Shown piece by piece: positions 52,609 through 62,252 of a stretch of DNA of 64,000 nt. Every line of letters begins with the position of its first letter. The stretch's first letter is position 1. The stretch spans positions 62,001-126,000 of the forward strand of contig NZ_QVTD01000011.1 of NCBI RefSeq assembly GCF_003429105.1. The letters are read 5' to 3'. This DNA is from Peribacillus glennii. Its GTDB lineage: Bacteria; Bacillota; Bacilli; Bacillales; DSM-1321. The notes beneath the pieces were generated by a model, which was not told the origin of the DNA, ran no database searches, and worked only from the letters and a program-made list of their open reading frames with translations. The position numbers were made by a program, and so were the translations under genes.

Positions 52609-55266
52609 TTACCCATTTTTAAATAATAGAATGGTTTGGTCATCGAAGATTTGGTCTTTTTGCTTTTTTTTAATATCCTGATAGAGAGCATCCACAATGT
52701 CCTGTGCGGGCAGGTGTTTGTCGGTCAACGCGAATAATTCCTTCAGTTTTTCATTGTTATCAATCTCATTGTTCTGGCGTTCCTCAGTGACTCCGTCGGT
52801 ATAAAGTAAAATCATATCATCAGGTTCCAAATCAATTTCTTCTGTTTTATAAACAGTGTACTTCGATAACCCGAGTACCGCGCCTTTAGCATTAATGTCA
52901 ATCATGCGGCCTCTTTCTGCCTGATATAAAATCCCCGGCTCATGGCCTGCGGATGCATACCGGAAAACACCGGTTTTTATATCGAACGTCCCCATGAACA
53001 TGGTTACAAACATTGACGGGTCCAAATAGTTCGCGCAATACTGGTTCAGTTCGTGCAAGATCTCGTGCGGCAGTGATTGATCGTCAATCTGATCCATCGC
53101 ATACTTGATCATCGACATTAATATGGCAGCCGCCATCCCTTTTCCCGAGATGTCCGCGATGCCAAACCGGATTTGCTGGCCATTCGTTACTACATTATAG
53201 AAGTCACCGTTAAGCTTGCGGATCGGAACAGAGACTACGCCCAAATCGGTGCTTTCGGGCAAAGCAAGCTTTTGCACCTGTGTCAGCAATGTTTTTTGTA
53301 CACGTGATGCGATGCTGAATTCAAGTTCTATTTGCGCATGCTCTTCTTTCATTTGTTCAAGCTTGAGTTTTTCCGTAATATCGGAAAACGTTACTACCGT
53401 ACCAGTAATGATTCCCTGGTCATATAACGGGCTTACGGAATATTGAACGGGGATTTCCGTCCCGTCAGCCTGGTAAAAAATATCCATGTCCACAAATCGT
53501 GAAACACCATCGAGGCCGGTTTGTATAATCTTACATGTCTCCGGATTAAACTGTTCTATATCCCGTTTGCGATGAACAAGGAAATCCAGGTTTCCTGCTG
53601 AAATCTGATCCGGCTGATAGCCAAGGATTCTCCCCCCTGCCTTATTAAGAAACAGGATTTTGCCCTCAAGGTTCAACCCTAATATGCCTTCAGCAGCAGA
53701 ATCAAGAATCAGCCTGTTTTGGTTGCTTAGCCTTTCAACCTGGGCCATATACCGCTTCCGGTCCGTTATATCCATGCATATCCCATACACGCCAACGATT
53801 TTATTGTCAACCATAATGGGCACATTTGCGACATTGACCTCTATTGCTTCGCCATTTTTGCGCAGGAGGGTCACATCATAATTTTGGGTTTTCCCAAGTG
53901 TGGCCTGTTCAAAAAACCAATCGGTATATTCAAGGTCATCAGGGTGAAGCAGCTCGGAATAATTCATTTGCAGCAATTCATCCTGTGTATAGCCTGTCAT
54001 TGCTTCAAGCATCCGGTTTACCGACTTATAGTTTCCATGCAAATCAAAGGAGTAAACAGCAGAAGGGTTATAATCGAAAAGCGAGCGATAGCGCTGTTCG
54101 CTTTCTTTTAGCTGATTCTGCGCCCTTACTCTGTCCGAGATATCAAAGGCAATGCCATAGACGCCGACTATATCCCCTTCAACAATAATCGGGAGGTTTG
54201 AAACCTGTACAGGGCGGTGTTCTCCGCTTTTATCCACTAATGTTGTCTCGTAATGCTGGGGGGTTCCCTTCTTTGCCAGCTCAAAATGTTTTGCTGTTTT
54301 TGCTAAATCCTTGGGCGCTACGAATGGAACAAATGACATAGTCGGGATTTCTTCCTTCGAATAACCGGTTAACTTAAGGAAGTTTTCATTATGGCTTATA
54401 AAGTCGCCATCCATGTCAAAAGCAAAGACAGCAGCCGGGTTATAATCAAAAAGGGACCTGTACCATTGTTCATTTATCTTATATTTTTCCTCGATTTTTT
54501 TACGTTCCGTAATATCGCGTGAAACTGTAATCAACTCGGTAATTGTACTGCCGGTTTCATTCAGCAGAAAACGCCCGGTCGTTTCCATCCAGATATACTC
54601 GCCATTTTTACGTCTTATGCGATAAGTTAAATGGAATTCTTCTCTATTGTTTAAAGCCTGGTCATACTGTTCGTAAATAAAAGCGATGTCTTCCGGATGA
54701 AAATATTCGTATGGAGAATGCCCCAGAAGTTCCTCAGGGTTGAAGCCCAATAAACGTTTGGATGCCGGTGAAACATAAACATATTTCCCTTCTTCGGGAC
54801 AGTGCAGGGCAATCATATCCAACGAGTTTTCAGAAAGAAGCCTGAATCGTTTTTCACTTTCCAGTATTTTATTTACGGTTTCTTTTTTTTCGGTTATATT
54901 TTTGGCGATTCCATAAACGCCGATTGTTTCATGTTCCTGGATAATTGGGATATATGTTACGGATGCAGTCCATATTTTCCCGTTTTTGTGTTTGAAAGTA
55001 ATCTCATAGTCTTCCTTTGATCTTTGCCCAATATTCCGTAATATTGCAGCCCTGCTTTCAAACGAGCTTTTATCCATAATTTCTGCGGGCTCCAGGTGTA
55101 TGAACTCTTCTTTCTCGTAACCGGTTAAATCCTTTATCGCAGAATTTGCATCTATATAATTGCCATCCAGGTCCATCACATAGATAGCGTCGGGATGGTT
55201 GTTGAATAATGAGAGGTGAGGTCCGTTCCCCAAAAATTCTTTCAGGTACTGTTTGTTTTCAATCAT
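52609..55266 (-). CDS. Multi-PAS SpoIIE-type serine phosphatase
   Basis: 885 residues. Five PAS domains, by position about 20-132, 140-258, 268-385, 393-508 and 520-636, carry FNNHPDAIYVMDLDGNYIDA, SLFDYNPAAVFAFDMDG and SLFDYNPSAVYSFDLHG (PAS3 and PAS4 are near copies) and IVGVYGI PAC ends. A helix (EHAQIELEFSIASRVQKTLL) links to the PP2C/SpoIIE domain with LNGDFYNVV, IADISGKGMAAAI, LLYTDGVTEE and FDDQTILL; all metal-binding acidic motifs are present. It resembles RsbP, a sigma-B activator, which has only one PAS. No anti-sigma pair is adjacent. ATG 55266 follows GAGG. Confidence 0.88.
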   Translation of the reverse strand: MIENKQYLKEFLGNGPHLSLFNNHPDAIYVMDLDGNYIDANSAIKDLTGYEKEEFIHLEPAEIMDKSSFESRAAILRNIGQRSKEDYEITFKHKNGKIWTASVTYIPIIQEHETIGVYGIAKNITEKKETVNKILESEKRFRLLSENSLDMIALHCPEEGKYVYVSPASKRLLGFNPEELLGHSPYEYFHPEDIAFIYEQYDQALNNREEFHLTYRIRRKNGEYIWMETTGRFLLNETGSTITELITVSRDITERKKIEEKYKINEQWYRSLFDYNPAAVFAFDMDGDFISHNENFLKLTGYSKEEIPTMSFVPFVAPKDLAKTAKHFELAKKGTPQHYETTLVDKSGEHRPVQVSNLPIIVEGDIVGVYGIAFDISDRVRAQNQLKESEQRYRSLFDYNPSAVYSFDLHGNYKSVNRMLEAMTGYTQDELLQMNYSELLHPDDLEYTDWFFEQATLGKTQNYDVTLLRKNGEAIEVNVANVPIMVDNKIVGVYGICMDITDRKRYMAQVERLSNQNRLILDSAAEGILGLNLEGKILFLNKAGGRILGYQPDQISAGNLDFLVHRKRDIEQFNPETCKIIQTGLDGVSRFVDMDIFYQADGTEIPVQYSVSPLYDQGIITGTVVTFSDITEKLKLEQMKEEHAQIELEFSIASRVQKTLLTQVQKLALPESTDLGVVSVPIRKLNGDFYNVVTNGQQIRFGIADISGKGMAAAILMSMIKYAMDQIDDQSLPHEILHELNQYCANYLDPSMFVTMFMGTFDIKTGVFRYASAGHEPGILYQAERGRMIDINAKGAVLGLSKYTVYKTEEIDLEPDDMILLYTDGVTEERQNNEIDNNEKLKELFALTDKHLPAQDIVDALYQDIKKKQKDQIFDDQTILLFKNG

Positions 55267-55549
55267 TTTAATCCTCAATTCCTTCTAATTTTTCTACATA
55301 TATAAAGTATAACATGTGAAAGCTAAATAACTGCCTGCTCATCACTGATTTAATTAGGCAAAAAAGGGATATAGCTCGAAAAAATGTTATTTTCCATTAC
55401 ATTAATTTCTAATCCTTTTAAATAATAGAAGGGTACATATATTAATAATCACTATCCTTATATTATAATAAAATGACATATTATAAATTTTACCTTTTTT
55501 TCACAATAACGTGTAAAATGACGGTTTTTGCAGCGTAGGGGGTGTAACG

Positions 55550-56260
55550 ATGGAGTATGGTATACATCCATTAGGCGATCATGCGATCATCATCGAACTG
55601 GGAAAAGATATTTACGAAGAAACGCAGCAAAAAGTCCAAGTGGTTTCTGCATTTCTGGATGAGCACCCTCCATGCTGGATGGTCGAATACATCCCGGCCT
55701 TTACTACAGTAACGGTTTTTTATGATCCGGTTTATTTCACAAATATCAATAAGGCAAAACTTCCTTATAACCAGGCCTGTGGGCAGCTTTCAGAAATGCT
55801 GGAAGGCCTTAAGGCAGGGAATGAAAAGGAACAGAGAGTGGTTGAAATACCTGTATGCTATGGGGGGGAGTTCGGCCCTGATCTTGAGCATGTTGCAACA
55901 ATCAATGGGCTGACGGCTGAGGAAGTAATAAAAATCCATTCATCTGGTGATTATTTAGTGTACATGATTGGGTTTGCGCCCGGGTTTCCTTATGTTGGAG
56001 GCATGCCGGAAAACATTGCAGCGCCAAGGAGGGAATCCCCCCGATTAAAAATTCCTGCCAGATCAGTCGGCATTGCGGGTGAACAAACAGGAATCTACCC
56101 CATTGAAACACCCGGGGGCTGGCAATTAATCGGAAGGACTCCGCTGGAACTGTTCCAGCCTCAGGCAGAACCGCCAAGCCTTTTAAGGGCAGGAGACAAA
56201 CTTAGGTTCAGGCCGATCAGCCATAAGGAATATTTAGAATGGGAGAATCACAAGGGATGA
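55550..56260 (+). CDS. pxpB: 5-oxoprolinase subunit PxpB (KipI family)
   Basis: 236 residues. KipI motifs are GIHPLGDHAIIIELG, IPAFTTVTVFYDP, YMIGFAPGFPYVGGMPENI and GGWQLIGRTPLELF, complete to the end. PxpB and PxpC act with PxpA to hydrolyse 5-oxoproline (pyroglutamate) to glutamate with ATP. In B. subtilis KipI also inhibits the sporulation kinase KinA. RBS GGGGGTG. First gene of pxpB-pxpC-pxpA-transporter. Confidence 0.92.
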   Translation: MEYGIHPLGDHAIIIELGKDIYEETQQKVQVVSAFLDEHPPCWMVEYIPAFTTVTVFYDPVYFTNINKAKLPYNQACGQLSEMLEGLKAGNEKEQRVVEIPVCYGGEFGPDLEHVATINGLTAEEVIKIHSSGDYLVYMIGFAPGFPYVGGMPENIAAPRRESPRLKIPARSVGIAGEQTGIYPIETPGGWQLIGRTPLELFQPQAEPPSLLRAGDKLRFRPISHKEYLEWENHKG

Positions 56261-57255
56261 TCACGATAATTAAGCCCGGCATCCTCACCAGCATTCAGGA
56301 TTTGGGAAGGTACGGTTTTCAAAAATATGGGGTCATTGCGAGTGGCGCAATGGACCAGTCCGCCCATCGAATCGCCAATTTATTGGTCGGCAACGAAGAG
56401 AATGCAGCAACGCTCGAAATTACGTTGCTCGGGCCTGCAATTGCATTTAATGAAGACGCCCTTATTTCGATTTGCGGCGGTGACCTTTCTGCTACCATAA
56501 ACGGGCAAGCTGTACGCAGGTGGCGGCCGGTTTTTGTGAGAGGCGGGAGCACTCTGAAATTTGGCCCGGGGAAGGCTGGCTGCAGGGCATATATTGCGGT
56601 AGCGGGAGGGTTTGACGTTCCCGTTGTCATGAACAGCAAATCAACCTATTTAAGGGCGGAAATCGGGGGTTTTTCCGGCCGGGCACTAAAAGAGGGAGAT
56701 CAAATTGCTTGGAGTTCCCATGGGAATCTATCCGGAATAATGATCAAGCATTTAAAAAGTAATCTAAAAGATCATTTTTTCATGGAATGTGATTGGTCGG
56801 CAGCAGGTGATTTAATCGACTATACAAGCAGGCGTTCCATCCGGGTAATGGAAGGTCGACAATTCGAATTATTTACGAAAGGTAGCCAGGAAAAATTTTT
56901 TAGCGAGCCATTTACCGTTACTTCAGAATCAGACCGGATGGGCTATCGTTTAAAAGGTCCGCTGTTAACCATGGAAAAAGCGGAAGAAATGATTTCTGAA
57001 GCAGTGAGCTTCGGAACGATACAAGTACCGTCGGAGGGTAATCCGATCGTTTTGTTGGCGGATCGGCAAACGACCGGAGGATATCCTAAGATTGGCCAAA
57101 TTGCAGCTGTTGATTTGCCATATCTTGCACAGGCCAAACCCGGGGATCGGGTTTATTTTACAAAAGTCACGCTTGATGAAGCCCAATCTCTGTATTTAGA
57201 ACAGGAAACAAAGATAAAGCAGTTGAAAATAGGGGTTTCACTTAAGTTCAGATAG
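56257..57255 (+). CDS. pxpC: 5-oxoprolinase subunit PxpC (KipA family)
   Basis: 332 residues from ATG 56257, which overlaps the pxpB stop (ATGA). The family pattern is complete: ITIIKPGILTSIQDLGRYGF, GAMDQSAHRIANLLVGN, AGCRAYIAVAGGFDVPVVM and LLADRQTTGGYPKIGQIAAV. It forms a complex with PxpB. An ATG at 56239 in the same frame overlaps pxpB more and has no RBS. Confidence 0.92.
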   Translation: MITIIKPGILTSIQDLGRYGFQKYGVIASGAMDQSAHRIANLLVGNEENAATLEITLLGPAIAFNEDALISICGGDLSATINGQAVRRWRPVFVRGGSTLKFGPGKAGCRAYIAVAGGFDVPVVMNSKSTYLRAEIGGFSGRALKEGDQIAWSSHGNLSGIMIKHLKSNLKDHFFMECDWSAAGDLIDYTSRRSIRVMEGRQFELFTKGSQEKFFSEPFTVTSESDRMGYRLKGPLLTMEKAEEMISEAVSFGTIQVPSEGNPIVLLADRQTTGGYPKIGQIAAVDLPYLAQAKPGDRVYFTKVTLDEAQSLYLEQETKIKQLKIGVSLKFR

Positions 57256-57267
57256 GAGGGAAATACG

Positions 57268-58044
57268 TTGCATAGAGTAGATATCAATTGTGATATGGGA
57301 GAGAGCTTCGGGACCTATATCATGGGCAGGGACGAAGAAGTCCTCGACTATATTACTTCCGCTAATATCGCATGCGGGTTTCATGCCGGCGATCCGGCGA
57401 CAATGCGGAAAACGGTAAAACTGGCCCTCGAAAAGAATGTCGGGATTGGTGCTCACCCCGGACTTCAGGATTTAACCGGATTTGGGAGAAGGGAAATGCA
57501 AATATCCCCACAGGAAGCTTACGACCTTGTGGTTTATCAAATTGGGGCATTAAACGGTTTTGTAAAGGCAGAGGGGGGCCGGCTGCAGCACGTCAAGCCG
57601 CACGGTGCCCTTTTTAACATGGCTTCCAAAAGCGCGTCATTATCTGAAGCTATTGCCGAGGCTGTCTACAAGGTTGACCCTGACTTGATCCTTTTTGGAT
57701 TGGCAGGGGGAGAGCTTGTAAAGGCAGGGAAGAAACTTGGCCTGCGTTCAGCAAGTGAAGTGTTTGCTGACCGGACTTATCAGGAAGATGGTACACTGAC
57801 CTCCAGACTGGATTCCAATGCTCTTATACATAACCATGAAGAAGCTATAAGCCAGGTTATCAGGATGGTCATAGAAGGCAAAGTAACTTCCGTCCAGGGA
57901 GTGGATATCTCGATTGCTGCAGATACCGTGTGTATACATGGGGATGGGGAGAATGCATTGGATTTTGCCAAGTATATTTCCATAGCATTAAAAGAGGCAG
58001 GTATAACAATTGCTAAAATTGGTGACTTTTTAGGTAAAGGCTAA
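57268..58044 (+). CDS. pxpA: 5-oxoprolinase subunit PxpA (LamB/YcsF family)
   Basis: 258 residues. The LamB/YcsF signature is at the start: [17 protein letters not shown], and [20 protein letters not shown]; later [14 protein letters not shown] and [16 protein letters not shown] start with RBS GGAGGGAAATACG. It is the catalytic part of prokaryotic 5-oxoprolinase together with PxpB and PxpC, and is followed by a transporter gene after 18 bases. Confidence 0.93.
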   Translation: MHRVDINCDMGESFGTYIMGRDEEVLDYITSANIACGFHAGDPATMRKTVKLALEKNVGIGAHPGLQDLTGFGRREMQISPQEAYDLVVYQIGALNGFVKAEGGRLQHVKPHGALFNMASKSASLSEAIAEAVYKVDPDLILFGLAGGELVKAGKKLGLRSASEVFADRTYQEDGTLTSRLDSNALIHNHEEAISQVIRMVIEGKVTSVQGVDISIAADTVCIHGDGENALDFAKYISIALKEAGITIAKIGDFLGKG

Positions 58045-58062
58045 AGAAAATTTGGAGGAAAT

Positions 58063-59253
58063 ATGGAGAAAAACTCTAGATTAAGCATTTTGCTCGGAGC
58101 TGCTTTCCTGATGGCGACTTCTGCTATTGGACCCGGCTTTTTGACGCAGACAACCGTCTTTACCCAAGCACTTTTGGCAAGCTTTGGTTTTGTAATCTTG
58201 ATTTCAATCATTATTGACATTGGGGCACAAATCAATATTTGGCGGATCATTGCGGTATCAGAAAAAAGGGCGCAGGATATTGCAAATGAGATGCTCCCCG
58301 GTTTAGGCACATTTTTAGCAATTCTAATTGTACTGGGTGGACTTGCTTTCAATATAGGAAATATTGCTGGAGCAGGCCTTGGAACAAATGTTTTATTCGG
58401 GATTTCCACGAAGATGGGTGCGTTATTAAGCGGAATTGTTGCGGTAGCCATATTCCTGGTTAAAGAAGCGGGAAAAGCAATGGACCGATTTGCCCAGCTG
58501 ATGGGATTTGTCATGATTGGATTGACGATTTATGTAATGTTTAAGGCCCAGCCGCCTTATGGGGAAGCGCTTGTAAAAACTTTTATGCCGGACGAAATTG
58601 ATCTGCTTGCGATTATCACGCTTGTCGGCGGAACGGTCGGAGGCTACATCACATTTGCCGGAGGGCACCGGTTGCTGGACGCAGGAATTAAAGGAAAAGC
58701 TGCAATTCCGGAAGTGACAAGGAGTGCAGTTAGTGCAATCGGGATTGCATCCATCATGCGGATTTTCCTCTTTTTAGCTGCGCTGGGCATTGTTATTCAA
58801 GGGGTTACGATCGATCCAGGAAATCCTCCTGCATCGGTCTTTAAGCATGCTGCCGGCAACTTTGGGTATAGGATCTTTGGGGTCGTCATGTGGGCAGCAG
58901 CTGTGACATCGGTTGTCGGTGCGGCTTATACATCTGTCTCATTTATCACAACATTAAGCAAAACCATCCATAAATATGAAAAATGGTTTATTGTCGGATT
59001 TATCACAGTGTCTACTTTGGTTTTTGTAGTAATTGGACAGCCTGTTAAAATATTAGTACTGGTGGGAGCATTAAACGGCCTGATCCTGCCGATTGCCTTA
59101 GGCGTCATGCTGGTGGCGGCGTATAAAAAAAGGATCGTAGGTGATTACAAGCATCCGCTATGGATGACATTGTTCGGCATTGTCATCGTCATAGCCATGA
59201 GCTATATGAGCATATACACCATCATGAAAGGCATTCCGAAATTATTTGGGTAG
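58063..59253 (+). CDS. NRAMP-fold transporter next to 5-oxoprolinase
   Basis: 396 residues, eleven helices, NRAMP/YcsG-like. The canonical TM1 metal motif DPGN is replaced: the equivalent segment reads SAIGPGFLTQTT, and the TM6 MPH is absent. It therefore cannot bind Mn or Fe like true NRAMP proteins. B. subtilis YcsG lies beside the same genes. A 5-oxoproline or related uptake role is the obvious inference from context. RBS TTGGAGGAAAT. The last gene of the operon; a terminator follows. Confidence 0.88.
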   Translation: MEKNSRLSILLGAAFLMATSAIGPGFLTQTTVFTQALLASFGFVILISIIIDIGAQINIWRIIAVSEKRAQDIANEMLPGLGTFLAILIVLGGLAFNIGNIAGAGLGTNVLFGISTKMGALLSGIVAVAIFLVKEAGKAMDRFAQLMGFVMIGLTIYVMFKAQPPYGEALVKTFMPDEIDLLAIITLVGGTVGGYITFAGGHRLLDAGIKGKAAIPEVTRSAVSAIGIASIMRIFLFLAALGIVIQGVTIDPGNPPASVFKHAAGNFGYRIFGVVMWAAAVTSVVGAAYTSVSFITTLSKTIHKYEKWFIVGFITVSTLVFVVIGQPVKILVLVGALNGLILPIALGVMLVAAYKKRIVGDYKHPLWMTLFGIVIVIAMSYMSIYTIMKGIPKLFG

Positions 59254-59306
59254 CTGGTAATGAGCCTCAGGAATGACGAAAAACCTCGTTCATCCGGTAA
59301 AAGTAA

Positions 59307-59339
59307 AAAGGCGTCCTCTCCTCAAAGGACGCCTTTTTG
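59307..59339. terminator. Bidirectional terminator after the pxp operon
   Basis: Stem AAAAGGCGTCCT / AGGACGCCTTTTT, shared with the convergent 83-residue gene. Confidence 0.88.
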
Positions 59340-59346
59340 TGAATGA

Positions 59347-59598
59347 TTAAATCGTCAATAATTCATAAACCGCATTCAGCTGTCTGGAGCGTTCATCATC
59401 CTTCTCTTGATTTGCATAGTCGATCGCTTCGGCCAATATGCTGTTTAAATAATACATTTCTTCCCCGCTTAAGCTTCTTACAAAGTATTCCTCTGTATCG
59501 TGGCCGGAATTGGTAAGCTTGCTGTATATTTCTTTGCCAAATTTACTTTCTGTATGCCCGGCCAATATTTCCCTGACATATAGTAAAGGCTGATTCAT
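59347..59598 (-). CDS. Conserved hypothetical protein, 83 residues
   Basis: ATG 59598 with RBS ATAGGA. The product is mostly helical and acidic: LYVREILAGHTESKFGKEIY, LSGEEMYYLNSILAEAIDYA and RQLNAVYELLTI. No signal peptide. It looks like a sporulation-type small Bacillus protein by composition, but I cannot name its family. Confidence 0.7.
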   Translation of the reverse strand: MNQPLLYVREILAGHTESKFGKEIYSKLTNSGHDTEEYFVRSLSGEEMYYLNSILAEAIDYANQEKDDERSRQLNAVYELLTI

Positions 59599-59769
59599 TT
59601 TCCTATCCCCTTCCTAAATAACATTTATCAAGTTGCTATTATTTTACCCGGAAAAACGTATTAGTATCTTGCCAGTAAAAATAACGGCCGCTCCACAATT
59701 GGGCGAATAACCGAAGCCGGAAAAAACATAATAAATGCGAAGGGCCATAAAACTGGGAGGGATTTTAAA

Positions 59770-60399
59770 ATGTTTAACCAACAGGGACATTTACACGAAA
59801 ATATGCATACAGGTTCAGTGCCGCAGCATTTCAATCACGGCGGCCATGAGGTATTGGATGTCAGGGAAACGCTTATGGGGTCTATAGCGGCCATGAACCA
59901 ATACTCGGTATTGCGCCAATATGTCCGGGATCCGGAACTGCTTGACATCATGGATCGACAGTATGCTTTCATGCAGGAAGAATACAATATTACAGTGGAC
60001 TGCTTCCAATCAGGACGGGATCCGTACAAGGAGACAGAAAGCTATGAAATGAACCAGGATAATGATTTCATTTATGGTTTAGAGGCCTCCCAGCCAGTCC
60101 ATCCAATTCATTCCTCATCAGCAATGAATGAACAAACTGTGGCTGATTGCCTGAGGTCTTTACAGAAATCTTCTGCAATAATGAAAACCATGGCGGCTTT
60201 GGAATCGACAAACCCGGTCGTTCGCCGTGTGCTTGCTGATTCTGTACCAAACTGCGTGGAAATGGTGTATGAACTTTCCATTTACCAAAATAAACACCAC
60301 TATTACCAAGTCCCGCAATTTACTGAACAGGATATGAGCCAAATGATGAATGAGTTTGCTCCAGCCCAAGCAATGCCAAACAACACATGGGGGCATTAA
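59770..60399 (+). CDS. Spore coat protein, YhcQ/CotF type
   Basis: 209 residues. Gln/His/Asn-rich start (MFNQQGHLHENMHTGSVPQH), then the CotF-like helical core: LMGSIAAMNQYSVLRQYVRD, YAFMQEEYNITVDCFQSG, VADCLRSLQKSSAIMKTMAA and VRRVLADSVPNCVEMVYELS. Met/Gln-rich end. RBS GGGAGGG. These proteins are expressed in the mother cell late in sporulation. Confidence 0.85.
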   Translation: MFNQQGHLHENMHTGSVPQHFNHGGHEVLDVRETLMGSIAAMNQYSVLRQYVRDPELLDIMDRQYAFMQEEYNITVDCFQSGRDPYKETESYEMNQDNDFIYGLEASQPVHPIHSSSAMNEQTVADCLRSLQKSSAIMKTMAALESTNPVVRRVLADSVPNCVEMVYELSIYQNKHHYYQVPQFTEQDMSQMMNEFAPAQAMPNNTWGH

Positions 60400-60431
60400 T
60401 CCCCAAAACAATTTAATAAAAGAGGTGCAGA

Positions 60432-60611
60432 ATGGTTAATTTGAATTTCGATAAATTCAATCGCATCCAAAAAAATCACAAATCACGTTATATCGGTGGC
60501 GATCAATCCCAGCAGCAGGGTGTGAACGACCATAAATATAACGATAACCAACATACGGACAAAAAACCTGGGGTAACCGGTCGGGATATTCCGTCCGGTA
60601 AAGAGTTTTAA
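60432..60611 (+). CDS. Small hydrophilic protein, 59 residues
   Basis: ATG 60432 with RBS AGAGGTG. It starts MVNLNFDKFNRIQKNHKSRY, contains GGDQSQQQGVNDHKYNDN and ends GVTGRDIPSGKEF. Lys/Asn/Gln/Asp-rich without hydrophobic core, like small spore-associated proteins. It lies 33 bases behind the coat gene before a terminator, so it is probably co-transcribed. Family not recognised. Confidence 0.65.
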   Translation: MVNLNFDKFNRIQKNHKSRYIGGDQSQQQGVNDHKYNDNQHTDKKPGVTGRDIPSGKEF

Positions 60612-60631
60612 ATAAAATAGGTTTGATTTTT

Positions 60632-60660
60632 CAGTCAACATTTATGTTGGCTATTTTTTT
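60632..60660 (+). terminator. Terminator of the coat gene pair
   Basis: Stem AGTCAACAT / ATGTTGGCT with a T run. Confidence 0.78.
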
Positions 60661-60830
60661 GAGTTGAAATTTTACTTTTTAAGCGGATCTTTTAAAAGTT
60701 TTGAAATATCTCGTTGGAATATTCCGTGGGTATAGTATATAAACACAGGTAAAAATAAGGAAGGAGTTCCTAATATTAGTACACAAACGGTGTCTGTTCA
60801 ACTATAAAAAGAAAAACTGGAGGGATAAAA

Positions 60831-61255
60831 ATGAACAAGTGGGGAATTTCAGCGATTCTTTATCTGCTTTTAGTGATTGGAGGCTATACAGTATATTCCG
60901 AAGTGTTCCAAAACAATAAGGATAAATCAGCTGAAGCAAAAAATGCTGGGCATGGACATGAATCAGGTGCGAAGAAGGATTGAAGCCATGGTGAAGGCTC
61001 AGAGAATGACGCCCCTGGGCATGCTGATGGAGAGAAAAAAGAAAGCAGACATCAGCATGGTGATAATGATATATAAAAAAGTGAAGTAAAAACATTTTGA
61101 ACTCGACACTACTGAGTTGGAACCAAATTTAGGAGCTATGGGCCATCTAGTCATTCTTGATGAAATGCGCAAAACTTTCTCCATGTCCATCCTGAAGGCG
61201 ATGAAAAGTGGTGTCCGGGACCCAAATCGACCCATTCATGGTTGAGATCAAATAA
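60831..61255 (+). pseudogene. Decayed gene for a membrane-anchored, His-rich YtkA-like protein
   Basis: RBS and start are intact (CTGGAGGG, ATG 60831) and the first 50 codons encode KWGISAILYLLLVIGGYTVY plus a polar stretch ending GHESGAKKD. TGA then interrupts, and the same frame continues HGEGSENDAPGHADGEKKES and HQHGDNDI to TAA. Further on, shifted frames give LDTTELEPNLGAMGHLVILD, AQNFLHVHPEGDEKW and finally DPFMVEIK with TAA at 61253. The order of these pieces matches a secreted metal-binding protein with an N-terminal helix and a His-rich linker. One nonsense codon, at least two frameshifts and a missing middle show that it is dead or severely shortened. Confidence 0.7.
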
Positions 61256-61568
61256 GGGTCAAATAATTGAAGGCCCAATAACCCGACCGAGACCAGGGCA
61301 CAAAGTTCCGGAAGAAAGCGTAATAATAAATTGGCATTTTTTAATATGAAACATAAATATTGCCTCCCTGGCTTTAAAATACCGAGTTGAAAGTAAAAAA
61401 TTTTTGGTATGAAGACTACTTCCCTATCCTACACATTTATGCCTTTAGTTTCAGTGATATTTTGGAAAAAATTTATCAGCGAATATCAACGAGGTTTTTC
61501 CGGAACTCTCTTTTCGTCTGAATATGAAAAGTCTGATAAACTGGTGTTAAAAAACATGGGGGAAAACT
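61256..61568. other. Intergenic region
   Basis: About 310 bases, AT-rich, without a supported gene. It may contain more remnants of the upstream pseudogene, but no motif is clear. Confidence 0.35.
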
Positions 61569-61835
61569 ATGGAGAATGAAGAGAAACAGAGTTATACAAT
61601 AAGTAAAACGAAGCGAAATATCGCAATAGGGCTTGTCATTTTATCCACCATATTTTACTGCCTTATCCTGGTTATCCCGTTCCTGCCGTTTGCAGTGAAA
61701 ACAAAGGTGATCATTTCTTCCGCTTTTGCTGTCATTGGGGAGATTACCTTTTGGATCGGCGGATTTATCTTAGGGAAAGAAATGGTAAGGAAGTATCGGA
61801 AAAAATTGAATCCTGCCAATTGGTTTAAAAAATAG
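61569..61835 (+). CDS. Transporter-suffix-domain membrane protein
   Basis: 88 residues, two helices: IAIGLVILSTIFYCLILVIP and AFAVIGEITFWIGGFILGKE, ending KYRKKLNPANWFKK. This pattern equals the small 'transporter suffix' domain found alone or behind transporters. RBS GGGGG with six-base gap. Function unknown. Confidence 0.8.
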   Translation: MENEEKQSYTISKTKRNIAIGLVILSTIFYCLILVIPFLPFAVKTKVIISSAFAVIGEITFWIGGFILGKEMVRKYRKKLNPANWFKK

Positions 61836-61849
61836 AAAACTTTTTTCTG

Positions 61850-62104
61850 GTGAATTACATTGAAAAAAATTATGAAGTTAATATAGGGTTTGGTCATGAT
61901 ATGGAGATTGGAGTACCCGCAAACGGGCAATGCAGTGTAAGTGGACTGGTAATACATGATTTGTTCAAAGGTGAGACATTGAAAATGCCGCTACCGGATG
62001 GTTGGCATTTTAATAATAAAATAAAGCAGACGACATCAATTACTTCATTACAATTTCGGGGATTTTTGCTACTAGAATGTTCCCTAGATCATTCTGAAAA
62101 CTAA
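61850..62104 (+). CDS. Possible hypothetical protein, 84 residues
   Basis: GTG 61850 to TAA 62102. The sequence includes NIGFGHDMEIGVPANGQCSV and GLVIHDLFKGETLKMPLPDG. There is no clear RBS and the codon texture is weak after residue 55. It may be a remnant rather than a gene. Downstream, 62105-62252 shows only the fumC leader. Confidence 0.3.
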   Translation: MNYIEKNYEVNIGFGHDMEIGVPANGQCSVSGLVIHDLFKGETLKMPLPDGWHFNNKIKQTTSITSLQFRGFLLLECSLDHSEN

Positions 62105-62252
62105 TACAAAGCAGTACGTTTATGTATATTACAGTGTACATTGGATAATTTGAGTCCGGGTGAAAGGTAAAATATAAAATTTAATTCTGCATAATGTTAA
62201 TCGTACATACAAAAGGGAAAGAGTTAAAGTAAATGAAAAAGGGGGAGTAGCC

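Noticed and set aside
58041-58514. 157-codon minus-strand frame opposite the NRAMP-fold gene
   Set aside because: Antisense shadow without RBS.
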